NCBI GenBank assembly: GCA_947172415.1
Contig: OX359202.1
Coordinates: 3,632,001 to 3,696,000, forward strand
DNA length: 64,000 bases
From: Chondrosia reniformis
Lineage: Eukaryota > Porifera > Demospongiae > Chondrillida > Chondrillidae
Direction: 5' to 3'
This document shows, in pieces, positions 14,026 to 25,268 of this stretch. A program made the translations under genes and the position numbers. Each line of letters starts with the position of its first letter. The first letter of the stretch is position 1. The notes below the pieces were generated by a model that saw only the letters and a list, made by a program, of their open reading frames with translations, was not told the DNA's origin and made no database searches.

Positions 14026-15212
14026 TACCTTATATTGTTTTCATTTGCCGAATACGTTGTACGGCTTCATGTTACAGAAAAGTATATATATCAGAGAGTA
14101 CTACCGTACTCTCTATGTAGGGATGGTACGGGTTGTTTCGTTTTCCCCATACATTGGTATAGGAGCAAAATTCCGAATTAGGCTGAAAATCGCCAAAACG
14201 AGACTATGTAGAGTTAAATATAGAACAAACATGCTATAAATTGGCCTTGAAGGTAAGCGACTGTGTATCGTTGGCAAATGAACGAACTTTGAAATCTCCC
14301 ATTTTCGTTTTCTTCTTCGTCATCTTCTTCTTCTTCATCTTCTTCGCCCGCTGTAACTATAAAACGAAATAAGGCTTCGGACTACTTCTTAATCGAAATT
14401 ACTCTAAATTTTCCGAGCTGTATTCTTTTGTAGAAGTGAGAGCGATAACGCTATTATTGAGTATGACAGTTTTCATGGCTCAAGAGTCAAGACCTCAATA
14501 AATTCGCCATTTTAATGACGTCATAATCAGTCGAAGATTGCAAAACCAAAGTGGTTTAAAATACAACGAATTCCTAGCTTATGCTCCATAAAAAGTACAG
14601 AAACTAGAGAACAATAAAAATTTTCTACAAAAATAGTGAAGATGTAGGGATGGCACAAAAAGCATAGAAACAAGAAAGGGATGTTACACAGTGAAGCATT
14701 AGCTATGCATGAATCCTACAAGCAAGGGTGTTGTATGATTCGTGCATAGCTAATGCTTCACTGTGTAACATCCCTTTCTTGTTTCTATGCTTTTTGTGCC
14801 ATCCCTACATCTTCACTATTTTTGTAGAAAATTTTTATTGTTCTCTATATATCTAGAAATATAATAAGGGTTACTACGCAACTATTATAACACTTATTTT
14901 ATACGTCGATATTTGTATAATACAAGTTCATACACAACTATTGTAACACTTAATTTATACATCAATACATCGTTTTTGCAAATGGCGGCATGCAGGAAGC
15001 TTTAGTTTACGAAGCTTCTCCATCGTTATTTATAAAGTTCAGGACACTAAATCGTCCTCAATCGTTAGTATTACGAATATATATATTAAATCCCAACGAT
15101 ATGGCCAAGTAGTTCCAGTTAATGCGGGGGGCGGTAGCCCCACGAGTTTTTAAACTACTAGTATATATATAAAACTAGTACCTTTTGCTAGTTTTTAAAC
15201 TCGAAATACTTG
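14026..15212 (+). mobile_element. N1 Helentron relative, copy 2, with a nested insertion
   Basis: Same sequence as 2,080-2,465, but split at about 14,091/14,847 by fold-back copy B. Its 3' terminus is also interrupted: after TTTTTAAACT there are about 47 bases of satellite-like sequence before GTTTTTAAACTCGAAATACTTG resumes. Same position and sense relative to the satellite as copy 1, so the pair arose by duplication of the locus, with the nested insertion afterwards. Confidence 0.8.
14092..14846 (+). mobile_element. Fold-back element, copy B, nested in N1
   Basis: A 755-bp copy with the same layout as 3,383-4,136: terminal hairpin AGAGAGTAC-TACC-GTACTCTCT, TTCTTC tract, GAAGTGAGAGCGATAACGC segment, and a terminal long inverted repeat (arms about 14,610-14,718 and 14,735-14,846). 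The terminal loop reads TACC where copies A and C read GGTA, the reverse complement, so this hairpin is inverted or was converted in one lineage. The flanks are AT-rich (ATATAT on both sides), consistent with insertion into the TATATA run present in N1 copy 1. Confidence 0.82.
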
Positions 15213-16177
15213 TTTGTACTAGTTGTATGTACTAGTTGGATGTTTATACTAGTTGTAGACTAGTTAAATGTACTAGTTTTATATATATACTAGATGTATA
15301 TTCTAGTTTCTAGTTGTAGCATCTAGTACATACAACTAGAGCCTCCTTAGTACATAGTATAAGTAGTACAAGAATCAACAACTGGTACATACACATAGTA
15401 CAAACAACTAGTACTTACAACTAGTACATACAACCAGAAGCTAGTAACTAGTGCATACCTAGTACATACAATTAGTATATAGGACTAGTTCCAACCATTA
15501 GAACATACAACTAGTACAAAGCCAGTATATACAACTAGTATAAACATACAAGTAGTACACCAAACGTATACAAACCATTAGCACATACAACTAGTACTTT
15601 TACTAGTACATATAACAAGTTCACACACCTACTACCTATAACTAATACATAAACATATAACTAGTATATATGAACAGTACATACACATAGTACATACAAC
15701 TAGAAACTAGTACATACAACTAGTATATATATAAAACTAGTACCTTTAGCTAGTACATACAACTGGTATATACACACAATTGGTGCATACAATTATTACA
15801 TAAATTTCGTAGGTACAACTAGTTCATAAAATTAGTAACTAGTAAATGTAATTAGTACATGCGACTAGTATATACAACTAGTCCATAAAACTAGTACATG
15901 CAACTAGTACATACAATTAGGCCATATAACAAGTACATACACCTACTACATATAACTAGTACAATACACGTATACCTAGTAAATGTAAATAGTACCTACA
16001 ACTAGTACACACAGGTAACGCATACAACTAGTACATATAACTAGTACACACACGTGTAAATAGTACATACAAATGGTAAATACAACTAGTACATGCAACT
16101 AGTACATAGAATTAGTACATACAACCAGCTAATACAGCTACCCACAAGTAGTACATATACTTAGTACATAAACATAT
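15213..16177. repeat. 13-bp satellite with sense switch near 15,320
   Basis: Short T-sense stretch, then A-sense from about 15,320. It matches 2,466-3,382 unit for unit with small differences, including the switch junction. No gene seen. Confidence 0.9.
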
Positions 16178-16692
16178 CAGGGAGTACGGTAGTACTCCCT
16201 ATGTAGGGATGACACTGTTTTTCGTTTTCCCCATACATCGGTATAGAAACAAAATAAGGCTATGTATAGCTAAATATACAATATACATACTCTAAGCTCT
16301 AAGTAGACCTTAAAGGCAAGCGAATATGTCCCGCTGGCAAAATAATAAACTTTTAAAATTCCTCTTCATATTCTTCTTCTTATTCTTCTTCTTCGTCAGC
16401 CATAACTAAAAAACTAAATAAGCTTTTGGACTAATTGTTAAACGAAACTATTGCAAATTTTCCGAGCTGTATTCTTTTGTAGAAGCGAGAGCGATAACAC
16501 TATTATTGAGTATGATGGTTTTCATGGCCCCAGAGTCAAGGCCTCTATGCATGAATCCTACAAGCAAGGGTGCTGTATGATTCATGCATATATAGCTAAT
16601 GCTTCACTGTGTAACATCCATTTCTTGTTTATGTGCTTTTTGTGCCATCCCTACATCTTCACTATTTTTGTAGAAAATTTCTATTTTTCTCT
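16178..16692 (+). mobile_element. Fold-back element, copy C, internally deleted
   Basis: A 515-bp copy matching copy A: same terminal hairpin with GGTA loop and the same flanking phrase ACATAAACATAT. It lacks about 240 bp, including the left arm of the long hairpin: sequence jumps from CAAGGCCTC to TATGCATGAATCC. With the hairpin gone, an open frame of 87 codons appears by chance. It sits at the same place relative to N1 and the switch junction as copy A, so A and C are duplicates of one insertion. Confidence 0.85.
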
Positions 16693-18487
16693 AGTATATA
16701 GTACATATAGATAGTATGTACAACTAGTATATATAACTAGTACAAACAACTGGTACATACACCCAGTACATACAAATGTAACAAGTACATATAAGTAGTT
16801 CATACAACTAGTACATACAACTAGTACATATAAATAGTACATATAACTAATACATATAACTAGTACATATAACTAATACATACATCTAGTCTAGTGTATA
16901 CAACTAGGACCTCCCTAGTATATAGTACAATTAGGACTAGAACCTACAACTAGTATATACTACTAGTACATACAACTAGTACATGCAACTAGTACATATA
17001 ACTACTACATATAAGTTCAAACATCTAGTACATACAACTAGTAAATACAATTAGGCAATAGTACATAAAAAGAGTACATACAACTAGTACATATAAGTAG
17101 TATATACATACAACAATTACCCATTACTTATACATTCAACTAGTACAAATAACTACTACATTAGGCTAGTACATACAAATAGTATTGAGTACATACAAAT
17201 AGTACATACAACTAGTGCATACAATTAGTACAAACAAATAGTACATACAACTAGTACTTACAACTAGTACATACAACCAGAAACTAGGATTTAGTACATA
17301 CAATTAGTACGTAGAACTAGTTCAAACAATTAGAACATACAACTACTACATACACCTAATATATACTATTTGTACAAACAATTAGTACATACAAATAGTA
17401 CATGCAACTAGTACATAAAGCTAGACTATACAACTAATAACTAGTACATACAACTAGAACGTAGCTACTACTTACAACTAGTATATACATACAACTAGTG
17501 CGTACAACTAATACAGACAATTAGTACATACACCTACTACATTCAACTACTACATACAACCAGAACCTTCAACTAGTAAATTTAACTAGTACTAGTACAT
17601 AGAACTAGTACATACAACTAATTCGTTATAGTAGTACTTACAATTAGTGCGTACAACTAATGCCTACTTAGTACCTAATATAACTAGTACTAGAACCTAC
17701 AACTAGTACATACAGCTAGCGCATACACATAGTACAGGCAACTTGTACATACAACTGTTACATACAACTACTACATATAACCCGTACACACACATAAAAC
17801 TAGTATATATATAAAAATAGTACATACATTTAGTACATGCAACAAGTACATACAAAACGTACATACAACTAGTACATACAACTAGAAACTAGTACATACA
17901 CCTAGTTCATAGAACGATTGCATAATACTAGAACATACAACTTTTATATACAACTAGTACATAGCAACTACATACAACTAGTATATACATACAACTAGTG
18001 CGTACAACTGGTACATAACTACTACATACAACTTGTACATAATTAGTACATACAACTTGTACGTAGTACGAGTACATAAAACTGGCATATACAAATACTA
18101 CATAAACAACAAACTAGTATATACACACAACTAGTACATAGCTAGTAAATACAATTAGTATATACATACAACTGGTACATAAAACTAGTACAAACAATTA
18201 ATACATACAACTACTACATCCAACTACTACATACAACCAGTACCTACATCTAGTGAATATAACTAGAACTAGTACATAGAACTAGTACATTCAACTAGTA
18301 CGTAAATGTAGTACTAACAACTAGTACATACAACTAATTCCTATTTAATACCTACTATAACTAGTACTAGAACTTACAAGTAGTACATACAGCTAGCACA
18401 TACACGTAGTATAGGCAACTTGTACATACAACTGTTACATACAACTACTACATATAACCAGTACATACACATATAACTAGTATATAA
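16693..18487 (-). repeat. 13-bp satellite, A-sense, ends at the giant insertion
   Basis: Matches parts of 4,137-6,260. It stops at ATAACTAGTATATAA (18,473-18,487), where the Helentron 3' terminus begins. The continuation expected from the paralogous copy is found at 38,228. No gene seen. Confidence 0.9.
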
Positions 18488-18548
18488 CAAGTAGTTTGAG
18501 TTAAAAAACTTGTGGGCTGCCGCCCCCCGAATGAACTCGAACTACTTG
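18488..18548 (-). repeat. Helentron 3' terminal hairpin and subterminal inverted motif
   Basis: On the minus strand CAAGTAGTTCGAGTT pairs with AACTCAAACTACTTG at the very end, with one mismatch. The loop holds CGGGGGGCGGCAGCCC, whose GGCAGCCC is the inverse of the GGGCTGCC at the 5' end (38,217-38,227). The N1 elements end in the same structure. The copy at 37,862-37,895 has the stem but not the GC-rich loop. Confidence 0.85.
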
Positions 18549-19581
18549 GCTCCCTTCAGTCGCTGTGGCCTTATTATTACCAACCATGTTCATCCTCCTG
18601 GTTTAATCTATTAAACACTTCTATGATCAATTATCAATTAATAAGTACATTAGAAACAGAAAAAAGAGTTTAAGGAAAGAGTATTAGCTCTTGGTACAAT
18701 GAAGCCTGTGTTTTGCAGGAACACTGAAGTATGCACTAAAATGACTTGTAAGTTAATAGTGCAATAAATGAGATATGATAGATATGGTATGGGTATGATT
18801 TCTTTCTTTGGTTCCAAACATGTTTATCCAGTGCTTCTCAGAAATGCATTAATTTGTTGGAAAGAATATGTGGATACCTGAAGGAAAATAGTACACTTAC
18901 AAAGTAACAGTACTTCGCAGTAATGTGCATTTAGCAATCATATTATATATACACTTACTTGTTAGACTTGCTAATGAAATGCTTGCTCACTCCTCATGTC
19001 TCCCCAATGCAGGTCTAAGTTATGCGTTTATAGTAATTCAAAACATGTATCTTCTTCTATATTATTTTCCCTCTAGTTGTGAAGGTAAGGAGTGACCTGC
19101 AATGATGTGAGAACAATTTGAAATTTGTAATGAAGTTTGTAAGTGAAAGCCAAATGAGGTATACAATTCAAGAAATTGGAACTGTTGACTTACCATAAAA
19201 AGTTTAAATTGACTGCTCCATGCATCCTTGCTTCTTAGTAAAGCACAAAAAGGACACTAACTGTGACACTGCCAACCACACATCAGAGAAAACATTCAAA
19301 ATTACAAAACACATATGAACTCATACTAACACCCTGTATTGCTGTAGAGTGTGACTTATTGTCAAAATACATTGTTGATATAGGAATTTTACAAACACTT
19401 AGAAAATATATTATATGTAAAGTACAAATATACTTCAGTGTATAGAAAGTAGCCTCCAATACTAAATTCTATATAACTGGATATCACCACGTCAGCCTTC
19501 TCAGTCACCACATTCTACCATTCACTTGCCTTGATACACAAACGCTGCAACCGATGATGGTAGTTGGCACATTTGTGTATA
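18549..19581 (-). other. Helentron 3' non-coding region
   Basis: About 1 kb between the OTU-like stop and the terminal hairpin. The inverted second copy has the same region at 36,824-37,861 with high identity, which ties the coding region to the terminus in two copies. No open frame of note in either copy. Confidence 0.75.
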
Positions 19582-20600
19582 TCACTCTTCAGGAGCCCAC
19601 TGTGACATGAAGGTGGTAAATGGAGCAAACCCTAAGGAACATTTTGCAGACACCATTGGAAGAATGGCAGTGAAATGAGAGGTATCCAAAAATCCTAAAA
19701 GTGGAACATGCTCTTCAGGGACTGCATCAGAGCGATAGCAAATACTGTTTTTCAACCGCTTGTCTCTCATTTCAAACAGATCTTGCATTCAGTAGGTGTG
19801 ACATCCTGCTTAATTGGTTGGAGCTGCTTTCCTTCATCTTGAAGACATCTGCTGTGCATTACACCATACAACCAAATGGACCTCCCCAAAATCATTGCCA
19901 GTGCATGCAGATGAAATTGGTTTCCCCATGACTTGTCAGTGATCGAACTGCGAAGTAGTTCCAGCCACTGTACTTCTGCTGCTTTAGCAACTGAAGCGGC
20001 ATCTCGTTTCTGCAATGGTAGAAGTATCCTAGCAGTTGGCTGAATGAGTTTTAGCATATGTTGTTGATGCACAATGAGGCTATAAGCGGTCACCAATCTC
20101 AAGTGGCACATGTACTGCTCTGTTCCACAAAGCGCCAAAGATAGAATATGATACATACAATTTCCACCTCCTTTAGTGCTAACTGGCATGTACTGTGACG
20201 TAAAGGCTGGAAAGACATTGTCTTTTACTGCAACATCCACTTGATGATGCATATTACTGAAAGTTGCCTGGGAAGGACGATTGACCACTTTAAGAATAGT
20301 CTGTAATTCACTGTGATGACACTTTGACCACCTTACTATAGACTCACTATTCAAAGTGTTACTAGTCACTATAGCTTCAAGAATTGTTTTCAGTGACAAC
20401 ACCAGTGTGTCAACATAGGTAATTGGGATGTCTGAATGCACAGACTGACTGCCATCCACTAATGGTTCCGATGTATGCTCCTTGCCATGTGTCCCTTTAT
20501 CCCCAATCTTAACATACCATTGTGACATGCACTTGCCATTGTGTACCAAAGCACTACTACCCTTTACTGCAGCACTTGATTTCTCCTCATTTTGACTACA
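19582..20600 (-). pseudogene. OTU-like cysteine protease domain of Helentron protein
   Basis: C-terminal part of the Rep/helicase protein. The frame 19,767-21,557 contains STKGGGNCMYHILSLAL, the Cys box of OTU-family proteases (normally G-D-G/N-C-L/M-F/Y), and further on HLHALAMILGRSIWLYG. The overlapping frame 19,582-19,788 continues to FLDTSHFTAILPM, which carries the expected late His. OTU domains are known in Helentrons; their role is unproven, with processing of the long polyprotein or countering host ubiquitin signalling as suggestions. One frameshift near 19,770 divides the domain. The same domain, also broken once, lies at about 36,200-36,823 in the second copy. Confidence 0.75.
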
Positions 20601-22336
20601 ATTTTGGACAAAATGACTTGATATTAGCTCCTCTTTTTCTGATTCCTCACCACTATGAGCAGATTCTTGTCGTAGCCTTGCCATTTCCTCAAGGACTCTC
20701 TTGTTTGCTGTCATCTGCTTTGGCTGAAAGTTCAGCAGGGCCACTCCATTCAGTGTGCGCACACGACTAAGAGCTACATAGGCCATTCCAGGTTCAAATA
20801 TATCTTTCCCTAAATCCATGACTGCTGCATCAAGAGACAATCCTTGCACCTTGTGAATAGTTGCTGCCCAGCACAGAATCAAGGGAATCTGTGTTCTCTG
20901 CAGGAGTGTACCTTCCTTTCCGCAGAAATGTGCAGAAATAGGCTGAATTGGTACAACATCCTGTTGCTCCGAGACAACTGGTACCTTTGACAATTTCCCC
21001 ACATTGGGATCTAAGAATCTCACATATACCTCTGTGGGTAATTCACCAGGCATATTCTGATGCCTTGTATTTCTCGGCCACTTGAAGCCTACAATTGTTC
21101 CTCTGGCACCATTCACCAAGCCATCACCACAGTTAATGTTTCTTTGCAACATTACTCTAGCACCAACTGCCAGCTTCAGTATACGGGGCAGTGCAGCACA
21201 GTCTTTATCATCTTTTGGAATGAGATGTTTGGGAACCTCATTGTATTCAATATTGGCATAAATTTGCCCTCGACTCTCTAATATTGCATGCTCTGCATCA
21301 ATACTATAGATTTGACTGCTCTTTGCCAGACTTTTTATCTGCATTTCATGGTGCCCATCAACATCTACTGTACGAGGATACAATGTCAGAGCTGTATCAA
21401 ATGGGGAAGCAAGCAAATCCACAGTCCCACCCGAAACCAAACGTGTTTGCAGAACTTTCACATCTTCATTGGTGTGCACGCCCGTCCTGATCCGATTAAG
21501 TATCTCTGAGAAGGAAGAATCATTCTGCTGACGCAAGTTCACTTCCAGTTCAATCACCTAGAAGAAATCTCTCCAAAGGTGTGAAGCCAGTCGTCCCGAT
21601 GAGCGTCCAGGTTTTTGACTGAATATTAAACTACCGTACACTGGACATAGCTGGTACAAGACACCCACTGCAATGACATTCAAGCCACCAAAAATCTCAT
21701 CATTGCCATAAATCTCACACAGTCGACTGTGAACTGACTTCAGTATCTGGTAAGACACCATACTGATTTCATCAATGATGATGGTGTGCACTCCTTGCCA
21801 CAGATTCCTCAAGTCATGCAGGGCTAGGGCATTCAGCTGCAATTGATGAGCAGTTCTGCCATGCTCCACTTGAAGCTGCAATGCTCCACCTGAAGCTGCA
21901 ATGCTCTATGGATTGTGATGCCTCCAATGCTGAAGGCTGCAACCCCGGTGGGTGCCATCAATATACAGGCATGCATCTCTTGACTCCCTGACATAAAACC
22001 TTCCATATGCTCTTTAATAGCCCTAATTACATGTGATTTTCCAGTGCCTTCTCCACCTGTCACAAACAGATGAAATGGTTCTGGAGGTTCGTGGCGTATT
22101 TTCATTCTGTGTTTGTGCAACTCACGAGTGTAGTGCACAACAATGTCAAATGGAATACGCTGCTTTGTATTCAAACTTGCAATGAGTTGCCTAAATTCTC
22201 TATCAGTAAGGGAGTGTCTACTCATGGCTCCAATGTCGTCATCATTGTCATTTAGTAGCATATGTTCTGCATCTATTGCAATCAGATTGTTATCATCAAG
22301 GCGTGCTGGCTCCATGAAATGCTCTGGGTTCATCAA
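20601..22336 (-). pseudogene. Pif1-family helicase region of Helentron protein
   Basis: Superfamily 1 helicase fused after the Rep domain. Motifs in order on the minus strand: LNTKQRIPFDIVVHY (Q-like), Walker A GGEGTGKSH, motif Ia LMAPTGVAAFSIGG, Walker B IIIDEISMV, a degraded motif III (VGVLYQLCPVYG), GDGLVNGARGTIVGF, and HKVQGLSLDAAVMDLG with YVALSRVRTL (motifs V and VI). Frames are 21,833-22,336, 21,558-21,881 and the start of 19,767-21,557, so at least two interruptions. A tandem repeat of CAATGCTCCACCTGAAGCTG near 21,875-21,905 accounts for one of them. In Helitrons this helicase is thought to unwind the displaced strand during rolling-circle transfer. Confidence 0.85.
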
Positions 22337-22947
22337 ACCTCTTTCAGCTTCAATAAAGGGTTGTGCAGCATCCTCCCTTTGAGCCTGCTGTGCATTGGGG
22401 CAATGACATCTTGGTAGGCATCATCTTCAAAGGCTTGTAATTGCACAACAGCCTTCTGCACTTCATCTGCAAAGGCATGATTGTGAGCATTCAAAACAAC
22501 CATTTCTCCTTCTCGTACAATGAAAGCCTCCATTGCAGAAGAGTGACCTTTCAACAGATCCTCAGGTTCCTTCCTCCAAGGATGTATAGTAGCAGCAAAC
22601 TGTAGTAATAGTCATCACCATGACTTTCTATTGTCTGTATTGGGATTCGAAGACAGGCTTGCTTCCTTCTCAGACGGACCCATCCCATGTCATTCTGCAA
22701 CTGGTTACGAGGTTGTGCTGGTCCATTTCCAACTTTCCCAACACCTTGTGTATCTACATCATAGCACACTGCAAAATGAGCCAAGGTCATGCTTGCAAAT
22801 TCTGGTGTGTCAGGTCTAGAAGCATATCTATCAAAGATACCAGGGGCAAAAATATCAGAGGAATCATCCTCCAATTCAAGCAATTTAGCAATTTAGTAAC
22901 CTCGTTCTCTTCTCTGGTCTGGCAGTGTTAAGGAATACAACTTTTCT
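22337..22947 (-). pseudogene. Region joining Rep and helicase
   Basis: Frames 22,333-22,554 and 22,551-22,883. The motifs DDSSDIFAPGIFDRYASRPD, followed by FASMTLAHFAVCYD and DDYYYSLLLLYILGG, match the conserved stretch that follows the Rep nuclease in Helitron proteins (usually S-x-D-I/V-F...RY..RP...LA.F and YY.SLLLL). Breaks lie near 22,553, 22,890 and 22,335. The second copy carries the same block at 34,454-34,990 in one frame. Confidence 0.75.
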
Positions 22948-24054
22948 TTAATTTTCTTTCAAAGGCAAGTGACACAATCGATATGCTGCCTCCTGGGCAC
23001 TCAACTCACGATGGGTCAGCATTGTGTTGCCAATCTTTGACAGACACTTTCTTGTTGAAGCCTGAGGGGGCAAGCTTTCCAATGCATCTCGAATAGCTTT
23101 CCTGACTTCTTCACTTTCTGATTTACACATGTAGGAACACACATATGCAGCTGTGCCATATACTGATCCAATCTATTGTAAATCCATATTAGCTTTCCAT
23201 GCCTTCAGAAGGTGTGTATTGTATGGATTGCAGTTTTCTTCCCCTTCTGATCTCTTCAAGACGTAGAACCTGGACTTGTTTCCAGGATCATCATGGCTTT
23301 TCAGCCGTGTATCTTCTGACAAAGGTTGAGGAAAATCAAATCGGCAGTGTGCCACATTTTTCCCCCTTCATGTTGCTTTCCTGCAAGTTGATGTATGATG
23401 GTGCTGCTGCACTCTCAACACCAAAGAACGAAGTTCTTCATCTTCGCAACCATGTGTTGGAATATTTACGGAAATGTACCTATCAATATACTGTGGAGCA
23501 ATCTGCCTTCCAGCTGTAGTATCTAGGTTTGGAGCATCCCTTATCCACCACATGGAATGGACATGAGGAGATCCCCTCAACTGGAATTCAATTCTCCAAA
23601 AGTAGTCAACTACCTCACCAATAGGTTGCCCAGATCCTTTAATCACTTCCCTGAGGAAGCACTGAAAGCGATGTGCAAAATGTCTAGCTGTAACCACTGG
23701 ATTTGTCCTCATTAGTTCTCTCCTCTCACTGGATGATTAATTAGCGGCCTGTTCCTCTGACAGATTCTGACCCATACACTTGCTGAGGACTATCATCAAG
23801 TCTACCCAATTATTATCGTCAGCACTCAGTGTGACAAAGAATGTGGGAGGACCTAGGGTGCGAAACATGGCAAATAGCTGTATCTTTACTGAGTTCCAAT
23901 AAGCCTGTATGCCACGAATATCTCTCATGAAGCTCTAACAATTTTCACGCAAGTGAGGGTTATTTTCCAGGCGTCCTTGCAACAAACCAGCTGTGAGTAG
24001 CTCCTTCTCGTTGGTTTCCTTGTTAGAGTTCTCACAGGGGCCTATTCTGAATGA
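22948..24054 (-). pseudogene. Helitron HUH Rep nuclease domain
   Basis: Rolling-circle nuclease region. Frame 23,737-23,928 has VKIQLFAMFRTLGPPTFFVTLS (shown in part: FRTLGPPTFFVTLSADD), the usual start of the Helitron_like_N domain. Frame 23,368-23,712 contains IEFQLRGSPHVHSMWW, where HVH is the metal-binding HUH motif. Frames 23,173-23,355 and 22,948-23,142 follow, the latter covering the two-tyrosine motif Y-V-C-S-Y-M-C-K, in which the tyrosines that cut and join DNA are four residues apart. The catalytic residues are all visible, but four or so frame breaks split the domain. Confidence 0.85.
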
Positions 24055-25268
24055 TCACATCCTCATAGCAATAGAAATGCTGCTCTGCAACTTCAAGGCT
24101 TCTACAATGTTACAGGCCCAAAAGATATAAGCAGGATGACATGCCCATCTTGAGTCAGCACTAAGCATTCTTGTTTGGAAATATTGTAGAGGTGTAACTT
24201 TGACTTCTCTGATGGTGCCAAAACCATTTTCACCATAGTGGTAAAGGGTCGGAAAAGCCAATACTTCTAAATCATTTTGATTCTCAAATATACTTAGCGG
24301 TGTGGTTGTTACTCTCTGCAACTTATGTATCTCTTGTTCTATTGGTATACTACCTTGTATCAAGTCAACAGCCTCTACAACGGGGTGGAGAGCATCCAAC
24401 CTAACAATTCCTGTTTCATCCATTTCTAAAATATCTTCATTCACATTTTCACTGTCAGTGACTTTTTCTTCTTTATGGTTGAACATGTCTTCTGACATCT
24501 TAGGGATGGTGATGTCACCATACAAGGGGTTATGTTGCTTTAACCATTTCAGAGCTTGCATCACATTGGAGTATCGACAGGTATGGTAAATTGTATCAGG
24601 GACAGAGTCATTTGGTTTACTTCCAATAGAGTCTGGCTGCTGAATGTACAGAATATCTTCACCACTGGGTAAACGAGGGAGCTCTGAAATGACACAGTCA
24701 ACATTAGAGGGAAAGTTGATTACCTGGCCTCTAACAGCCCTTTGTCCACCCCTTGGCAAAATAACCATTTTCATGAAAACAGTAGCCTTTGAAATCAAAC
24801 GCTGCTCTAATGTGTTTAGTCCAATGAACACTGAAGGGACCTCTGGTACTTTCATTTTATTAAACTGTGATCCTGCTGGAATTTTCTTTCTTTCCATAGC
24901 ACTCTTGCATTTGTTACACAACCACACACTTTCTATACTTTCTTGACTGATTCATTCACCACAGCAAGTAGATCATTTGCCACATCGCAGCTGTACAAGG
25001 CACCCAACTGCTCACAGCACAACCTTTCACATGAAAAACACTTATGGGTCAGCCCTTTAAGAATTGCTTTTTCAAATTTATGTAAGTTATTTTTCAACTT
25101 TAAACCTTGTTTGGATGGTATTGAAATCTCAAGTCTTGGTACTTGCACAGCAGATGCAGTAACAACACCAGACTCAATTACACTTCCACCCACTTCCATG
25201 TCCACCTCTTCAGACTTTTGGCTGATAAGATTTTTCCTTAGCAGTATCATCCATGACTGAATCATCAC
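24055..25268 (-). pseudogene. Cys-rich and DUF6570-like region of Helentron protein
   Basis: Frame 24,933-25,268 ends with HKCFSCERLCCEQLGALYSC and frame 24,055-24,927 opens with WLCNKCKSAMERKKIPAGS, then LNTLEQRLISKATVFMKMV and RAVRGQVINFPSNVD. This Cys pairing followed by a G-x-V-x-N-x-P segment resembles DUF6570 regions seen just ahead of the Helitron Rep domain. The Cys pairs suggest zinc binding. The frame overlaps the end of the repeat ORF (25,210-26,745), so a frameshift near 25,230 probably separates what was one protein. A stop lies near 24,930. Confidence 0.65.

Noticed and set aside
1-18487. Telomeric or subtelomeric repeat
   Set aside because: No TTAGGG-type repeat; the unit is an unrelated 13-mer in both senses.
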